Assembly (NCBI RefSeq): GCF_036884655.1
Contig: NC_088355.1
Location: 37,438,501 to 37,502,500 of the forward strand
Reading direction: 5' to 3'
DNA length: 64,000 nt
Source of the DNA: Musa acuminata AAA Group
Lineage: Eukaryota; Streptophyta; Magnoliopsida; Zingiberales; Musaceae
Within the stretch, counting starts at the first letter, position 1, and every line of letters begins with the position of its first letter. The translations under genes were made by a program, and so were the position numbers. Below, piece after piece: positions 23,204-33,780 of this stretch. The notes beneath the pieces were generated by a model. That model was not told the DNA's origin. It saw only the letters and a program-made list of their open reading frames with translations, and did no database searches.

Positions 23204-24154
23204 CTGTGGTTGTGCAGAAACTGTAACTTACTTCGGAGAATACATAGACAGCAAAAACACCATTTTCTGTGACAGTATTAACAAAGTCAAAGGAGATGGA
23301 AAATAGTAAATGAATGAACGAAGGTACCACCAAGAAGGTTGTTTGTATGTCACTGTCCGCACTAAGTTAAAGGAGACGGTGGCATGGCTGGACGATAGTA
23401 AATGAATGCATGGAGGTACCACCAAGACAGCTTCAGAGAAACACATCATCTCCTCGTGTTTCAGCGTGCTCTGCTTCGTCGTTATCAGTCTTCGTTGGCA
23501 TCTTAATAGCTAGGAAAGAAACGGGAACACGCTCTCATCACTACTTCGCATCCCCTTTAATTTGACCTGTGATGGAAGGTACAGATTGCCCTTCTGTACA
23601 GTTTTCTCGAGGGAGGTCGAGAAAACTTTAGCCAAAAAGAAAAATGATAAGATTAATAATAAAAAAATATATCAAAAATTAACGTAATACTATGGTTCGA
23701 TAACTCTATTAATGCAAGAAATTATTTTTTCTTCAGCTAACCCAAACTCAAAGTCTAAAATCACTTAGCACACTCTCTCACCTAAATCCATTAAACCTTT
23801 TTTTCAATCCTCTAGATTTATTAGAGAAAAACCCTTATAAGCATCGTCTCTCTTTCTTACATCAAAATCTTGAGATTAAATATATATTTATAGGAATAAA
23901 TTTTAATTCTTTAATGATTATTCCTAGTCTCTAATCTAAATTATAATCCTCATCCATCAAAAAATTCAAATTTAATTAAAACTCATCTCAAGTAGCTAGA
24001 ATTTAATTAAAACTCCTCCCAAGCAGTTAAAACCTAATTACAACTCCTAAAATATTTTCGACTCTAATAATTCCTACCTTGGTGAGTATTTTTTCACTTT
24101 TTGCCTTATATACAAAACTAAACCATTGACTTAAAGAATTACTCACATCTATAT

Positions 24155-24554
24155 TGTTAGTCTGGCAAGTTTCATAGTCCTACATCGAAAAAATCAGACT
24201 TGTTATTTCCTATTAAAACTATAAATAATGGTTTGAGATTTGAAGTCAGATGCACCACAAGTGTTTATTTTGGGTTTAAGTCCATACTCAGTTAAATAGT
24301 TTGGGTTTATAGTTGAGGTTTTTCTTGTTTAATATTTTCGAGTGTTTTATGGCCTAGGAACATCTTCCTAAGGCATTTGTAATAGTCTCTTTTATTGTAG
24401 TGATTTGCTCCTCTTTTGTTCGTGTAGGTGAAGGTTAATTGACCGAACCATGTAAATCTAGTGTTATTATCATTTCTTTTATTCTTCCGCTTTATTGTCT
24501 TTATTGGATTACCAAAAGTACCCTTTGGTAAATATCCTGAGGCTAGCTCTAACA
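24155..24554 (+). mobile_element. Solo LTR of the copia-3 family
   Basis: 400 bp starting tgttagtc and ending gctctaaca, with a 5-bp target duplication tatat at 24,150-24,154 and 24,555-24,559. The empty site is seen in the homologous flank at 38,125-38,140. It matches the reverse complement of the copia-3 LTRs, so it is the same family in the opposite orientation. Confidence 0.93.
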
Positions 24555-25879
24555 TATATGAATTGAATTGGTTCATGATCCAACACCAAATTCCAACAAA
24601 CCTACTAATGAATCGTATATAGCTGCATTAAGTCAATGATACTACTTGATTCAAAAAAGAGACATTCATCTCACTTATCTTACTATTACTGGATTTTTTC
24701 CCGAATAATTATCTACATCCTAAAAATCATAATTATGATCATTTATTTATTGCAAATAAAACTTATTGTTATATGTATTTATCATCCCCTAACTTATTTT
24801 CAGCACTTTGATGTCTTTACTATTTATTTCCATATGATACAACCCTTGATGCAATCTTTCATTCAACAGGACCATGAAACCCTTAGTACACCAGTAGCTA
24901 CAACTCCCTACCTACTATTAATAGTAATAATAATAATAATAATATGTAATAAAAAAGAAAACTCTTAAGATTAATAATAAATAAAAATAAAAAAACCCTA
25001 AGATTAATATTAAAAAATATATTTAAAAAGTCGACACAAGATTTAGCATTCTTCCACAACCCCCTACCTATGTTCATGGAAAAAAAATAAATAAATTCTT
25101 AACTATATGAGAAAAATTAGTACAAGGGATTACTCTCACTTGAGTTAACCCAAACCGAAGCCAAAAACACTTAGTACACTCCCTCACATAAATAAGAAAA
25201 ATAAATTTCTTAATATTTTCTAGATCCTCTAGAGAGATACACTCTAAAGTACCTTACCTCTACCTCTCAAATCTTAGGACTCAGTATATATTTATAAGAA
25301 TAAATCCTGATAACTATACTTCTAGAATCATTAATCCAAATTCTAATCATAATCTATCAAAATATTTAAATTTAAGTAAGATAAATTTATTTGTATAGAC
25401 TGGTGGGTCAATATTAACACCAAATCATCAGTGATGGAATTGAAATTATTAAATCTTTATCATAATTGGGTCACTATGTGGTGGAGATAGAACTAACAAT
25501 GATTTAACATCTTATCCTAATAGGATTTATGTCTAACACGTGGATTAACTTGAGGTTTAGAGAAGCAGTTAATCAATTTTGCCCTCTATGTCTGGATTTA
25601 GATTCTTAGTTCTCCACATCATGACATTAATCCTTTAAGCTTTTGTGCAATAGTTAAATTGCTCTTCAATTATTGGCTTTCATATTCGGACATGTCTGCA
25701 CCACAAACAACCGACGCCCACAAAGCTAAGTTCCTTTTTCGAGGAATCACTTTGCATTATTGTGAATGCGTGAATCGTATGTCAAATACTAAATAGTTGC
25801 ACACCTCATCTCTCACTTTCTAATCCGCCGTTATAGTACAGACCTGATTATCCACTTACCTAAGTCTCTCACTTTCATA

Positions 25880-26535
25880 TCCTTATCTAATAAATACAGA
25901 CTATTAGATTATATTATTATATTTTAATTAAATAAAATATATTTTAAACATGATTAGATTCTAATTATGGTTATTAATCAATAAAAAAACTTAATTATAA
26001 TAGTATTTCTTAGGAGATAGATCTTGATCGAAAAAACTCTCCTAATTATTTATCCTACCCTCTTTCTACTCTTATTTATAAATAGACGTAACCTTATAAG
26101 GACTAAACACATGATGTGTGGATATATGGATAAGTGAATACATGATATCTTCTCTCATCACCTTTTAATCATGTGAACTAGTCATTGAGATGTTATAGAT
26201 TTTCTCTCATCTCTTCTAAGTTATGTGAACTAATCATTGAAAGATTATATATCTTTTCTCATCATTCTTTTGTCCTTAATCGATTACTCATAGCGGTCCT
26301 GTGAAGTTAGGAAGAGAGGAGAAGGCGAGTCTAGTTCTACTTATAGATCGACATTGCTATACCTTTCGGATCCGATAATGGTATACTTGTAGATCAGATA
26401 AAAGCTTTTTGAATGACTTTGAAAGGTATATATCATAAATTTGATCTATTGTTATTTGATTTTATATTTTAATATTAATTTTTTTTCTCATAACATAAGG
26501 ATATATTTTTTTTGCTCACAATCGGTATCAGAGTT
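25880..26535 (+). mobile_element. LTR-like fragment with a primer-binding site
   Basis: AT-rich segment with a TATA-like atttataaatag near 26,080, two ~50-bp imperfect tandem repeats (about 26,166-26,265), and an end at ctcaca followed by atcggtatcagag (26,519-26,531), which resembles the tRNA-Met primer site. Little internal sequence follows, so it is a truncated LTR element. The left limit is uncertain. Confidence 0.55.
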
Positions 26536-26738
26536 ATGTTTGTAAAATCAAATATTTTATATCTATTTGTTAGCACCTTTCGATCACGAAAAAGTATTAT
26601 TTGGTTTTTATTTATGATGCATGAACAATTTATCTATATTGTCAATCTGCTTTTCTATCCCGTTTGTTTTATCACCTGCTTGCAAGTGATGTGAGATACC
26701 TCATGCTTGATCGATGGACCATCGTCGACAACCTTCCT

Positions 26739-27428
26739 GTTGAATCTCGTATTTTGATGATGAAACCACTTGATATGTGTTTACGTTTTAATCTGCGTTT
26801 TGAGTGATGCAAGATACTTCGATCAGGATGAGACAATTAAAGCAGGAAAAATCATGTTGTGCTGGAGGAACATGTTAGAAGATTGGACGTCGGGCCGGTG
26901 GATCGGTCGATGTATCGACAGAAGGCTTCGGGCCATAGACTCGAGCATTGGGCCAAGAAGAGCGGGTATTGTGCTAAGGATATCGGAGTTGCGGAGTCAA
27001 CTGACCGATTGGGCAATAGGCCGTAGGAGAGGACGATGCGCCGAAGAATCAGACAAAGCGTCGAGGGACCAATGACATGCCGGACAACTTGGTTAATTGC
27101 TTAGGATTAATTGTCTCGATCGAAGTTTTGTTTTACATGTGCAGGATTAACTAAGACATGCAGTAGGAGTTGCGCCGGAGTCAAGACTATGATCACGTTA
27201 GGAGTTCGAGAGTTCGATGGAAGTCCGGATGGTCATCAGAGGTTCTACGAGAACAAATCCGAGAAGTCCAGGATCTTGCTAAAAGAAGCTCATCGAAACT
27301 CGCCAAGTGGATCGTCGCAAGTCCAGGAGTTTACCGGAAGTCCGCAGGAGCATCACCGAGGGTTCATCGAATGATCGATGGAAGCTCGCCGGAAGAAGCG
27401 ATTGACGCACCGGAGCAAGTTGCAGTAA
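26739..27428 (+). mobile_element. Second truncated LTR-like fragment
   Basis: Begins tgttgaatctcgtattttgatg, which has the look of an LTR start, and runs without a recognisable end until the copia-3 junction near 27,428. It is GC-richer than its surroundings. Short ORFs inside show no domain. Assignment rests on style only. Confidence 0.35.
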
Positions 27429-27925
27429 ATGTCTATCAAATTTCTCGACAACAATCTTTGTTATTGTCACCGTTGCCAAAAGATCCTGAAGCCAAGCTCT
27501 GATACTAGTTTGTTAGAGCTAGCCCTAGGAAATTTACTAAAGGGTAATTTTGGTAACCCAACAAAGATATTAAAACGAAAAGATAAAAGCGACAAGAACA
27601 CCAAATTTACGTGGTTCGGTCAATTGACCTTGACCTATATCCACGGACGAAAGAGGAGCAAATCACTACTATAAAAGAGAGACTATTACAAATGCCTTAG
27701 AAAGATATTCATAGGCCATAAAACACCCGAAAATACTAAACAAGAAAAAACCCAAACTATAAGCCCAAACTATTTAATTGAGTGTGGACTTAAACCCAAA
27801 TCAAACACTTAGGTTTTTCTTGTGGTGCATCTGATTTCAAAGTCCAGACCCTTATTTATAGTTCCAATAAGAGATAACAAGCCTTATTTTCCCGATGTTG
27901 GACTATGGGACTTGCCAAACTAACA

Positions 27926-28645
27926 CTTTTCTGTTCATCATCTCAAAGACATATGTCACTGATGATGTGGTTGTGCATTCTTCGAGGGAAATATAACCAC
28001 AACAGTATCACCAATGTAGATAAAGAATAAAAGGACATTAGAGAGGAGGAGTATCATGGTTAGCCCGTCTCTGAAGAGCTTGCTTGCTAGGTCAGAGGTC
28101 AGAAACTTTCAACCCTAGACTTTTAGAATGCTGTAGTGGAGCAACATCCTCCACCGACCGGTAGCATTATTGCACGAAGACCATGGTTAACCTGTCTCTG
28201 AAGACCTTGCTTAATAGGTCAGAAACACACCGATTCCAACCCTAGACTTTTAAGAATGCTACGGTGGAGCAACATCCTCCACTGATCGGTAGCATTGTTG
28301 CAACAGAGCCTATGACCAACAAAACAAGACGTTTATGATCATATTATGGTGATCAACCACCTCTTTAAGTTTGCTTTCGAGAAGCTTTCAGGTTACTTAG
28401 CTCTCAGACTCCATAGCCAGCCATCCTTGTAAGTGACTCGCTAAAATTCAATCGAGGCTCCGCTGTCATGTCGTCAGCACAAGTTACAGGAAACCCTAAT
28501 GGGATGCCAAGTCGAAGATGAGCGGACCCTTTTTTGTGCACCTTTTGGTGTTCATCGTGTACTATATAGCTAGCAACAAGACAGTAGACGTACATTTCAA
28601 TGATCCCGGTACTTCCATGAAGGTTGCACCTCCCAACTTAAATCT
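27926..28645. other. Intergenic DNA upstream of copia-3
   Basis: Host sequence that was continuous with the gene 2 upstream region before copia-3 inserted. It contains a two-unit tandem repeat (see next entry). A 63-codon minus-strand ORF at 28,404-28,595 has no recognisable features and is not called as a gene. Repeated at 62,683-63,402. Confidence 0.5.
28055..28304. repeat. Two-unit tandem repeat, period about 127 bp
   Basis: Unit 1 is 28,055-28,181 and unit 2 is 28,182-28,304. Both begin catggttagcc or catggttaacc, contain gtctctgaaga and caaccctagactttta, and end near ggtagcattattgca or ggtagcattgttgca. They differ by several substitutions and small indels, so the duplication is older than the 38-kb one. 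Also at about 62,812-63,061. Confidence 0.9.
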
Positions 28646-31600
28646 CGTTGGGCTAAAAGCCCATGAATTCAGTCCATGATGAGCTTTAACAGCCCATAAT
28701 CCATCCCCTTTAATCTAATCCTAGATCAAATTAGAGGGATGTGGGTGGCTGCGAAAAGAGTAAGAAAAATTATAGCAGCACGATGAGAAAAACTGCAACG
28801 AAGATCAAATTGCAGCAACAACTTGGTTCAAAAAAAGGTAGAAAAATAAGAGAAAGAAATGGAGGAAAACAAGGACAACGTAGAGAGACTGTTCTTAATC
28901 ATATAGTAGTGTTATCATCTTATGTTAGATCAGATCTACAGTAAATTCTTGTTGTGATTACTTGGGGAGAATTTAAATATTATGCATAGTGACGTGATCA
29001 TTGTATCCCAATTATTCTCTTATGATTGTTGCTAAGACTTTGGGCAAGAGATTGAGAATTGTATATTTATTATTCTTATAGTAGATTATCTCTAGTTTGC
29101 CCCGTGGCTTTTACCCTTCACTTTGGAGGGGTTTTCTATGTAAATCTTGGTGTCATATTTGATTGTGATTTTCATTTAATTCTGATGCGTGTTACGGCCT
29201 GCAAGTATTTATTTCTATACAAAGTTTATTTCTCTTTATATCCCATCAATTGGTATTAGAGTAGAGTTGTGGTGATTTATTTTTTGTATTCAGAAATGGA
29301 GGCCAGTAGTGTTTCTCATATGATTAGCTTGAATGGAAACAATAGGATGATATGGAAACCAAGAATTGAAGATCTCTTGTATTGTAAAGATTTATATGGA
29401 CCTTTGCAGGGGGATAGTGCAAAACCCACAACTATGACAGATGATGAGTGGAAGAGATTAGATTAAAAAATAATTGGGTTTATTCGATAGTGGCTCTATG
29501 ATAGTGTCTTTCACCATGTTTCTACTGAAAGTTCTACATATTCTCTTTGGAAAAAGTTGGAAGGTCTCTATGAAAGAAAAACAGTTGGCAACAAAGCTTT
29601 CTTGATCAGAAAACTTGTAACCCTAAAATATAAAGAGGGTGCTTCTATTGCTGAGCATTTGAATGAAATGTAGAGTATCACTAACTAGTTATTCTCTATG
29701 AAAATATCTCTTGATGATGAGTTGCAAGTAATGTTACTTCTCAATTCATTACTAGAAAGTTGGGAGACACTAGTGGTTTCCCTCAGTAATTTTGCACAAT
29801 ATGGTGTTATCACTATGAGTCAAGTAACAAGTTGTTTATTGAATGAGGAGTTGAGATGAAAGAATTCAACAACATCTTAGAATGATTCACATATACTTAT
29901 CTCAAAGAACAAAGGAAGGTCAAAGTCTAAGAATAGAAGCAATTCACGTATTGGTAGAAGCAAGTCAATATTAAGAAAAGATATTGTTTACAATAACTAT
30001 GGTGAGAAAGGATATTACAAGAATCAATATGAGCAACCTAAGAAAAGAAAGAAAGAGAAAAAAGAAGTGGAGTCTATAGAGTCAAAAGATAATATTGCAA
30101 CTATAGTGCAGGGTAGTGATTATTTGATTTTGTCTTCTTCTGATGATATTTTTTCTTATGTGTGTCAGGATCTTGAGGGAGTAATTAACACATGTGCTTC
30201 TTATCATACTACACCACGAATAAAGTTTTTTGCTACATACAGGTCTGGAAATTTTGGTGTTGTCAAGATGGGCAACTATAGCATGGCAAACATCATTGGC
30301 ATGGGTGATATCTACATAAAGACCAACCTTGGCTACAAGTTGGTGCTTAAGGATATGAGACATATAGTTGATTTGAGGCTGAATTTAATTTCAGTTAGAA
30401 GATTAGATGAAGATTATGATAGCAGATTTCACAAAGGGTAATGGAAGCTCAATAAGAGTTCTCTTATTGTAGCTAATGGAAAGAAATGTCACACCTTATA
30501 CAGTTTATAGGGCAAAGCTTATGATAAGCAACTGAATGTTATAGAAAAAGACTTCAATATAGAGTTATGACATAGGTGACTGGGACACATGAGCGAGAAG
30601 GGGCTGCAAGCTCTTTCAAAGAGAGAGGTATTGTCAGACCTCAGAAATGCATATTTGAACCCTTGTATTAATTGTTTGGCTAGTAAACAACATAGAGTTT
30701 CATTTATTAGTCCTACTTTATCTAGAAAAATGTATGTCTTAGACCGTGTTTATACATATGGATGTGGTCATTTGAGAACAAAAACTCCTGGTGGATCTGT
30801 TAATGTTCCTAACATCAGTGATGCACTTTATTTTGTCACTTTATAAATAATTTTTCCAGGAAAGTTTGGGCCTATGCTATGAAGACCAAAGATCAAGTTA
30901 TTAATGTCTTAAAAAAATTTCATACCAGAGTTGAAAGGGAGACAGAAAGGCAATTGAAATGAATAAGATCAGATAATGATGGTGAGTATACAGGATTATT
31001 TAATGATTATTGTATATCACATGAGATCCAACAAGAGATGACAGTTCTTGGTACACCTCAGTATAATGCAATTACAGAGAGGATGAACTGCATCATCATG
31101 GAAAAAATCAGATGTATGCTTTCATAGGCCAAGCTATTCAAAAAGTTTTAGGATGAGGCTTTGAGGACTGTAGTTGATGTGATCAACTTATCACCATGTA
31201 CAACCCTAGATGGTGATGTTGTAGAGCATGTATGATCAGGGAAATATGTTTCCTATAGGTATTTGAGAGTGTTTGGTTGTTGTGTATTTGCACATGTTCT
31301 CAATAAGAGGTCCAAGTTAGATGGTAAGACTAAATAATGTATTTTTCTTGGCTACTCACATGATCAGTTTGGTTACAAGTTTTAAGATCCAGAAAAGCAA
31401 AAGGTATTTAGACGTAGAGATGTAGTCTTCTTAGAGAATCAAACCTTTGAGGATTTGAAGAAGAAGGCACCAACCAAGACTTCTGCAGAAGGATTAGCAT
31501 ATTGTGACCCAGTTACACCTCCAGTATATCAGGGTGATGGGGAGATGTGTAGAAAGATGGTATAGAGCCTGATGTTGATCTACCTATAGGATATGTTAAG

Positions 31601-33455
31601 CAAGAAGAAGTTAGAGAGGAACTTCCTACATAGCCTCAGTTGAGAAGATCCTCTAGACAACGTCAACCTTCAAGAAGATACTCTACAAAGGAGTATGTGA
31701 TGCTTACTAATGCAGGTGAACCAGAGAGTTACTAAGAAATAGCTGAAAGTGAGCAGAAAAAGAAGTAGTTAGTTGTTATGCAGAAAGAGATGGATGCTCT
31801 TCAGAAGAACCATACATATGATTTGGTGCAACTACCAAATGGAGAAGGCCTTGAAGAACAAGTAGGTTTTTAGGTTAAAGACTTAAGAATATTATTCTCA
31901 ACTAATGTACAAAGCTAGATTGGTTGTGAAAGGCCTTGGTCAAAAGAAAAGTATCGATTTTGAAGAGATTTTTTCTCCTGTTATTAAAATATCTTCTATT
32001 CGTGTTGCTCTTGGTATTGCTGCTAGCCAGGACTTGGAGGTTGAGTTGTTAGATGTGAAGATAGCTTTCTTTCATGGTGATTTGGAGGAGGAAATTTATA
32101 TGAAGCAACCAGAAGGTTTCAAAGTCAAAGGTAAAGAGAACTTTGTCTGCAAGTTGAGGAAGAGCTTGTATGGGCTGAAGTAAGTTTCAAGACAATAGTA
32201 TAGAAAGTTTGATTCATTTATGACAAAAAATAGATACAAAAGAATGACTTCATATCATTGTGTGTACATTTGGTGAGAATTTTATTATTTTCTTACTATA
32301 TGTTGATGACATGCTTATTCTTAGGAAAGATATATTTACAATTGATAGGTTGAAGAAGAAACTGAGTGAGTCTTTTGCAATGAAGGACATGGGGCCAACA
32401 AAGCAAATACTAGGTATACAGACTTCTCGTGACAGTAAAAATAAGAAATTTTGGTTGTCACAAAAAAAATACATCGAGAAGATATTGGAGAGATACAAAA
32501 TTAGTTGTTTCTCCTCTTGTAGGTCACTTCAAATTGTGTTCAGAACAGAGTCCGTCAAGTGATGAAGAGAAGGAGAAAATATAAAAAGTTCCTTATGCTT
32601 CAATAGTTAGAAGTTTAATGTATGTAATGGTATGTACGAGGTCGGACATCGCATATGCAGTGGGTGTTACTAGTAGATTTCTTGCAAATCCAAACAAAGA
32701 GCACTAGACAAGTAGATTTTTAGATACCTCGGAGGGAGCTCTAAGGTTTGTTTAAGCTTTGGAGGTGGATCACCTGTGTTGACAGGTTACACATATGCAA
32801 ATATAATAAGAGATATTGATACGAGAAAGTCCACTTCATGTTATGTACTTACTTTTGCAGGGGGGCGGTGTCATGACAATCCAAGTTGCAAAGGTATATT
32901 GCTCTCTCTACCATAGAGACAGAATATATTGCTGCTATAGAGATATGCAAAGAAATGTTATGGATGAAAGAATTCTTATAAGAATTGGGGCTAAAACAAA
33001 AAAACTATGCGGTGCATTATGATAGCCAGAGTGTCATCCATTTGTGTAAGAACACAACTTTTCATTCTAAGTCGAAGTATATAGATGTTAGATCTACAAT
33101 AGTGTTATCAATCATCTAGTAGTGTTATCATCTCATATTAGATCAGATCTACAGTATATTCTTGCTGTGATTACTTAGGGAGAATTTAGATATTGTGCAC
33201 AGTGACGTGATCATTTATCCCAGTTATTCTCTTGTGATTGTTACTAGGGTTTTGGGCAAAAGATTGAGATTTGTATATTTATTATTCTTATAGTGGATAT
33301 TTGTAGTTTGTCCCGTGGTTCTTACCCTTCACTTTGGAGGGGTTTTCCATGTAAATCTTGATGTCATATTTGATTGTGATTTTTATTTAATTCTGTTGCG
33401 TGTTACGACCTACTAGTATTTGTTCCTATATAAAGTTTATTTCTCTTTATATCCA
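28646..33455 (+). mobile_element. Copia-4: decayed Ty1/copia element
   Basis: Plus-strand element. The 5' LTR is 28,646-29,248 (start altered to cgttggg, end tatcccatca). A primer-site remnant ttggtattagag follows. The 3' LTR is truncated (about 33,095-33,455) and joins the RNase H sequence directly after YIDVR. No target duplication is visible. It belongs to the same LTR family as the solo LTR at 3,809. It separates the gene 2 region from gene 3. Confidence 0.88.
29296..33094 (+). pseudogene. Copia-4 gag-pol, heavily mutated
   Basis: All domains can be traced across many stops and frameshifts. Gag starts at ATG 29,296 (LLYCKDLYGPL, similar to copia-1). The protease has lost its Asp-Ser-Gly (NTCASYHTTPR). 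GAG-pre-integrase is at about 30,570-30,720. Integrase remnants include RSDNDGEY and ITERMN. Reverse transcriptase is at 31,905-32,560 (LLDVKIAFFHGDL and LLYVDDML). RNase H ends at SKSKYIDVR. Unlike copia-2 and copia-3 it retains the reverse-transcriptase region, but it cannot encode a full protein. Confidence 0.9.
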
Positions 33456-33780
33456 AGTAAAGCTTAGATCATATTTGTGTATCATTTAATGTGATCATAT
33501 ACACACGAATATACACATGAGGATATAAGAAACTAATTTTTGTGATAGAAAAGAAAGAGAAAAATATGTGTTTCTTAATAACTGAAATATGAGTACCCAA
33601 TGAACTGTTAAAGATAGTCACACGATTTTATTTTATTTTCAGATAATAATAATGCAGTCTATCTCACGAAGAATATTATGGATTTACATGAGCTCAATTA
33701 TAACGTCTATTGGAAAGAGTTGAACACATGCTGATAAAGAGTAATTAAATGACAAATGTTGCTCCCATGGCATTGCAGGT
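33456..33780. other. 3' flank of SABATH gene 3
   Basis: About 325 bp of AT-rich DNA between the copia-4 LTR and the stop codon of gene 3, so it should include the 3' UTR of gene 3. Nothing else is seen. Confidence 0.5.

Larger units (their letters stand above)
23204..27428. other. Foreign 4.2-kb block inside copia-3, with orphan SABATH 5' flank
   Basis: Absent from copy B. Its left part (23,204-25,650) is colinear with the 5' flank of SABATH gene 3 (37,174-39,200) but has no SABATH gene attached; it starts abruptly at actgtggttgtgcag, partway into the flank. A solo LTR splits it at 24,155-24,554. The right part (about 25,650-27,428) is made of two truncated LTR-like segments. The left junction shares only a CC with the copia-3 side, and the right junction has a few bases of similarity (tctatc). 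It looks like DNA from another SABATH repeat unit joined here by recombination or repair. Confidence 0.8.
21372..27925 (-). mobile_element. Copia-3: Ty1/copia element interrupted by a foreign block (copy A)
   Basis: Minus-strand element with 3' LTR 21,372-21,793 and 5' LTR 27,511-27,925, both starting tgttagag. The target duplication ctttt is at 21,367-21,371 and 27,926-27,930. The element inserted about 105 bp upstream of the TATA-like box of gene 2. In copy A the part from 23,204 to 27,428 is not copia-3: about 1.3 kb of gag/protease sequence (present in copy B) is replaced by 4.2 kb of other DNA. Only the first gag codons remain at its right side, next to the primer site (about 27,495-27,510). 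Confidence 0.9.
1..29243. repeat. Tandem segmental duplication, copy A (part shown twice in window)
   Basis: Base 1 onward is repeated from base 37,937. The offset is 37,936 to about 9,084, 37,930 after a CT tract, 37,668 after a gag deletion in copy B, 37,674 after the end of copia-1, 37,683 after a 9-bp duplication near 21.45 kb, and 34,757 after the copia-3 rearrangement. Spot comparison over the first ~13 kb shows only about five or six substitutions (for example near 1,911, 4,088, 9,619, 12,643 and 13,049). Beyond about 22.65 kb differences become frequent. The full unit, including copia-4 and SABATH gene 3, is about 37.9 kb. Its true outer limits lie outside the window. Confidence 0.97.

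Noticed and set aside
26770..27502. ORFs of 80-110 codons in the GC-richer part of the foreign block
   Set aside because: They overlap in different frames, carry no domain, and lie in LTR-like sequence.
28055..28304. CRISPR-like array
   Set aside because: Only two long, adjacent, diverged units without spacers in a plant genome.
28404..28595. 63-codon minus-strand ORF as a gene
   Set aside because: No homology that I recognise, and it lies in repetitive intergenic DNA.
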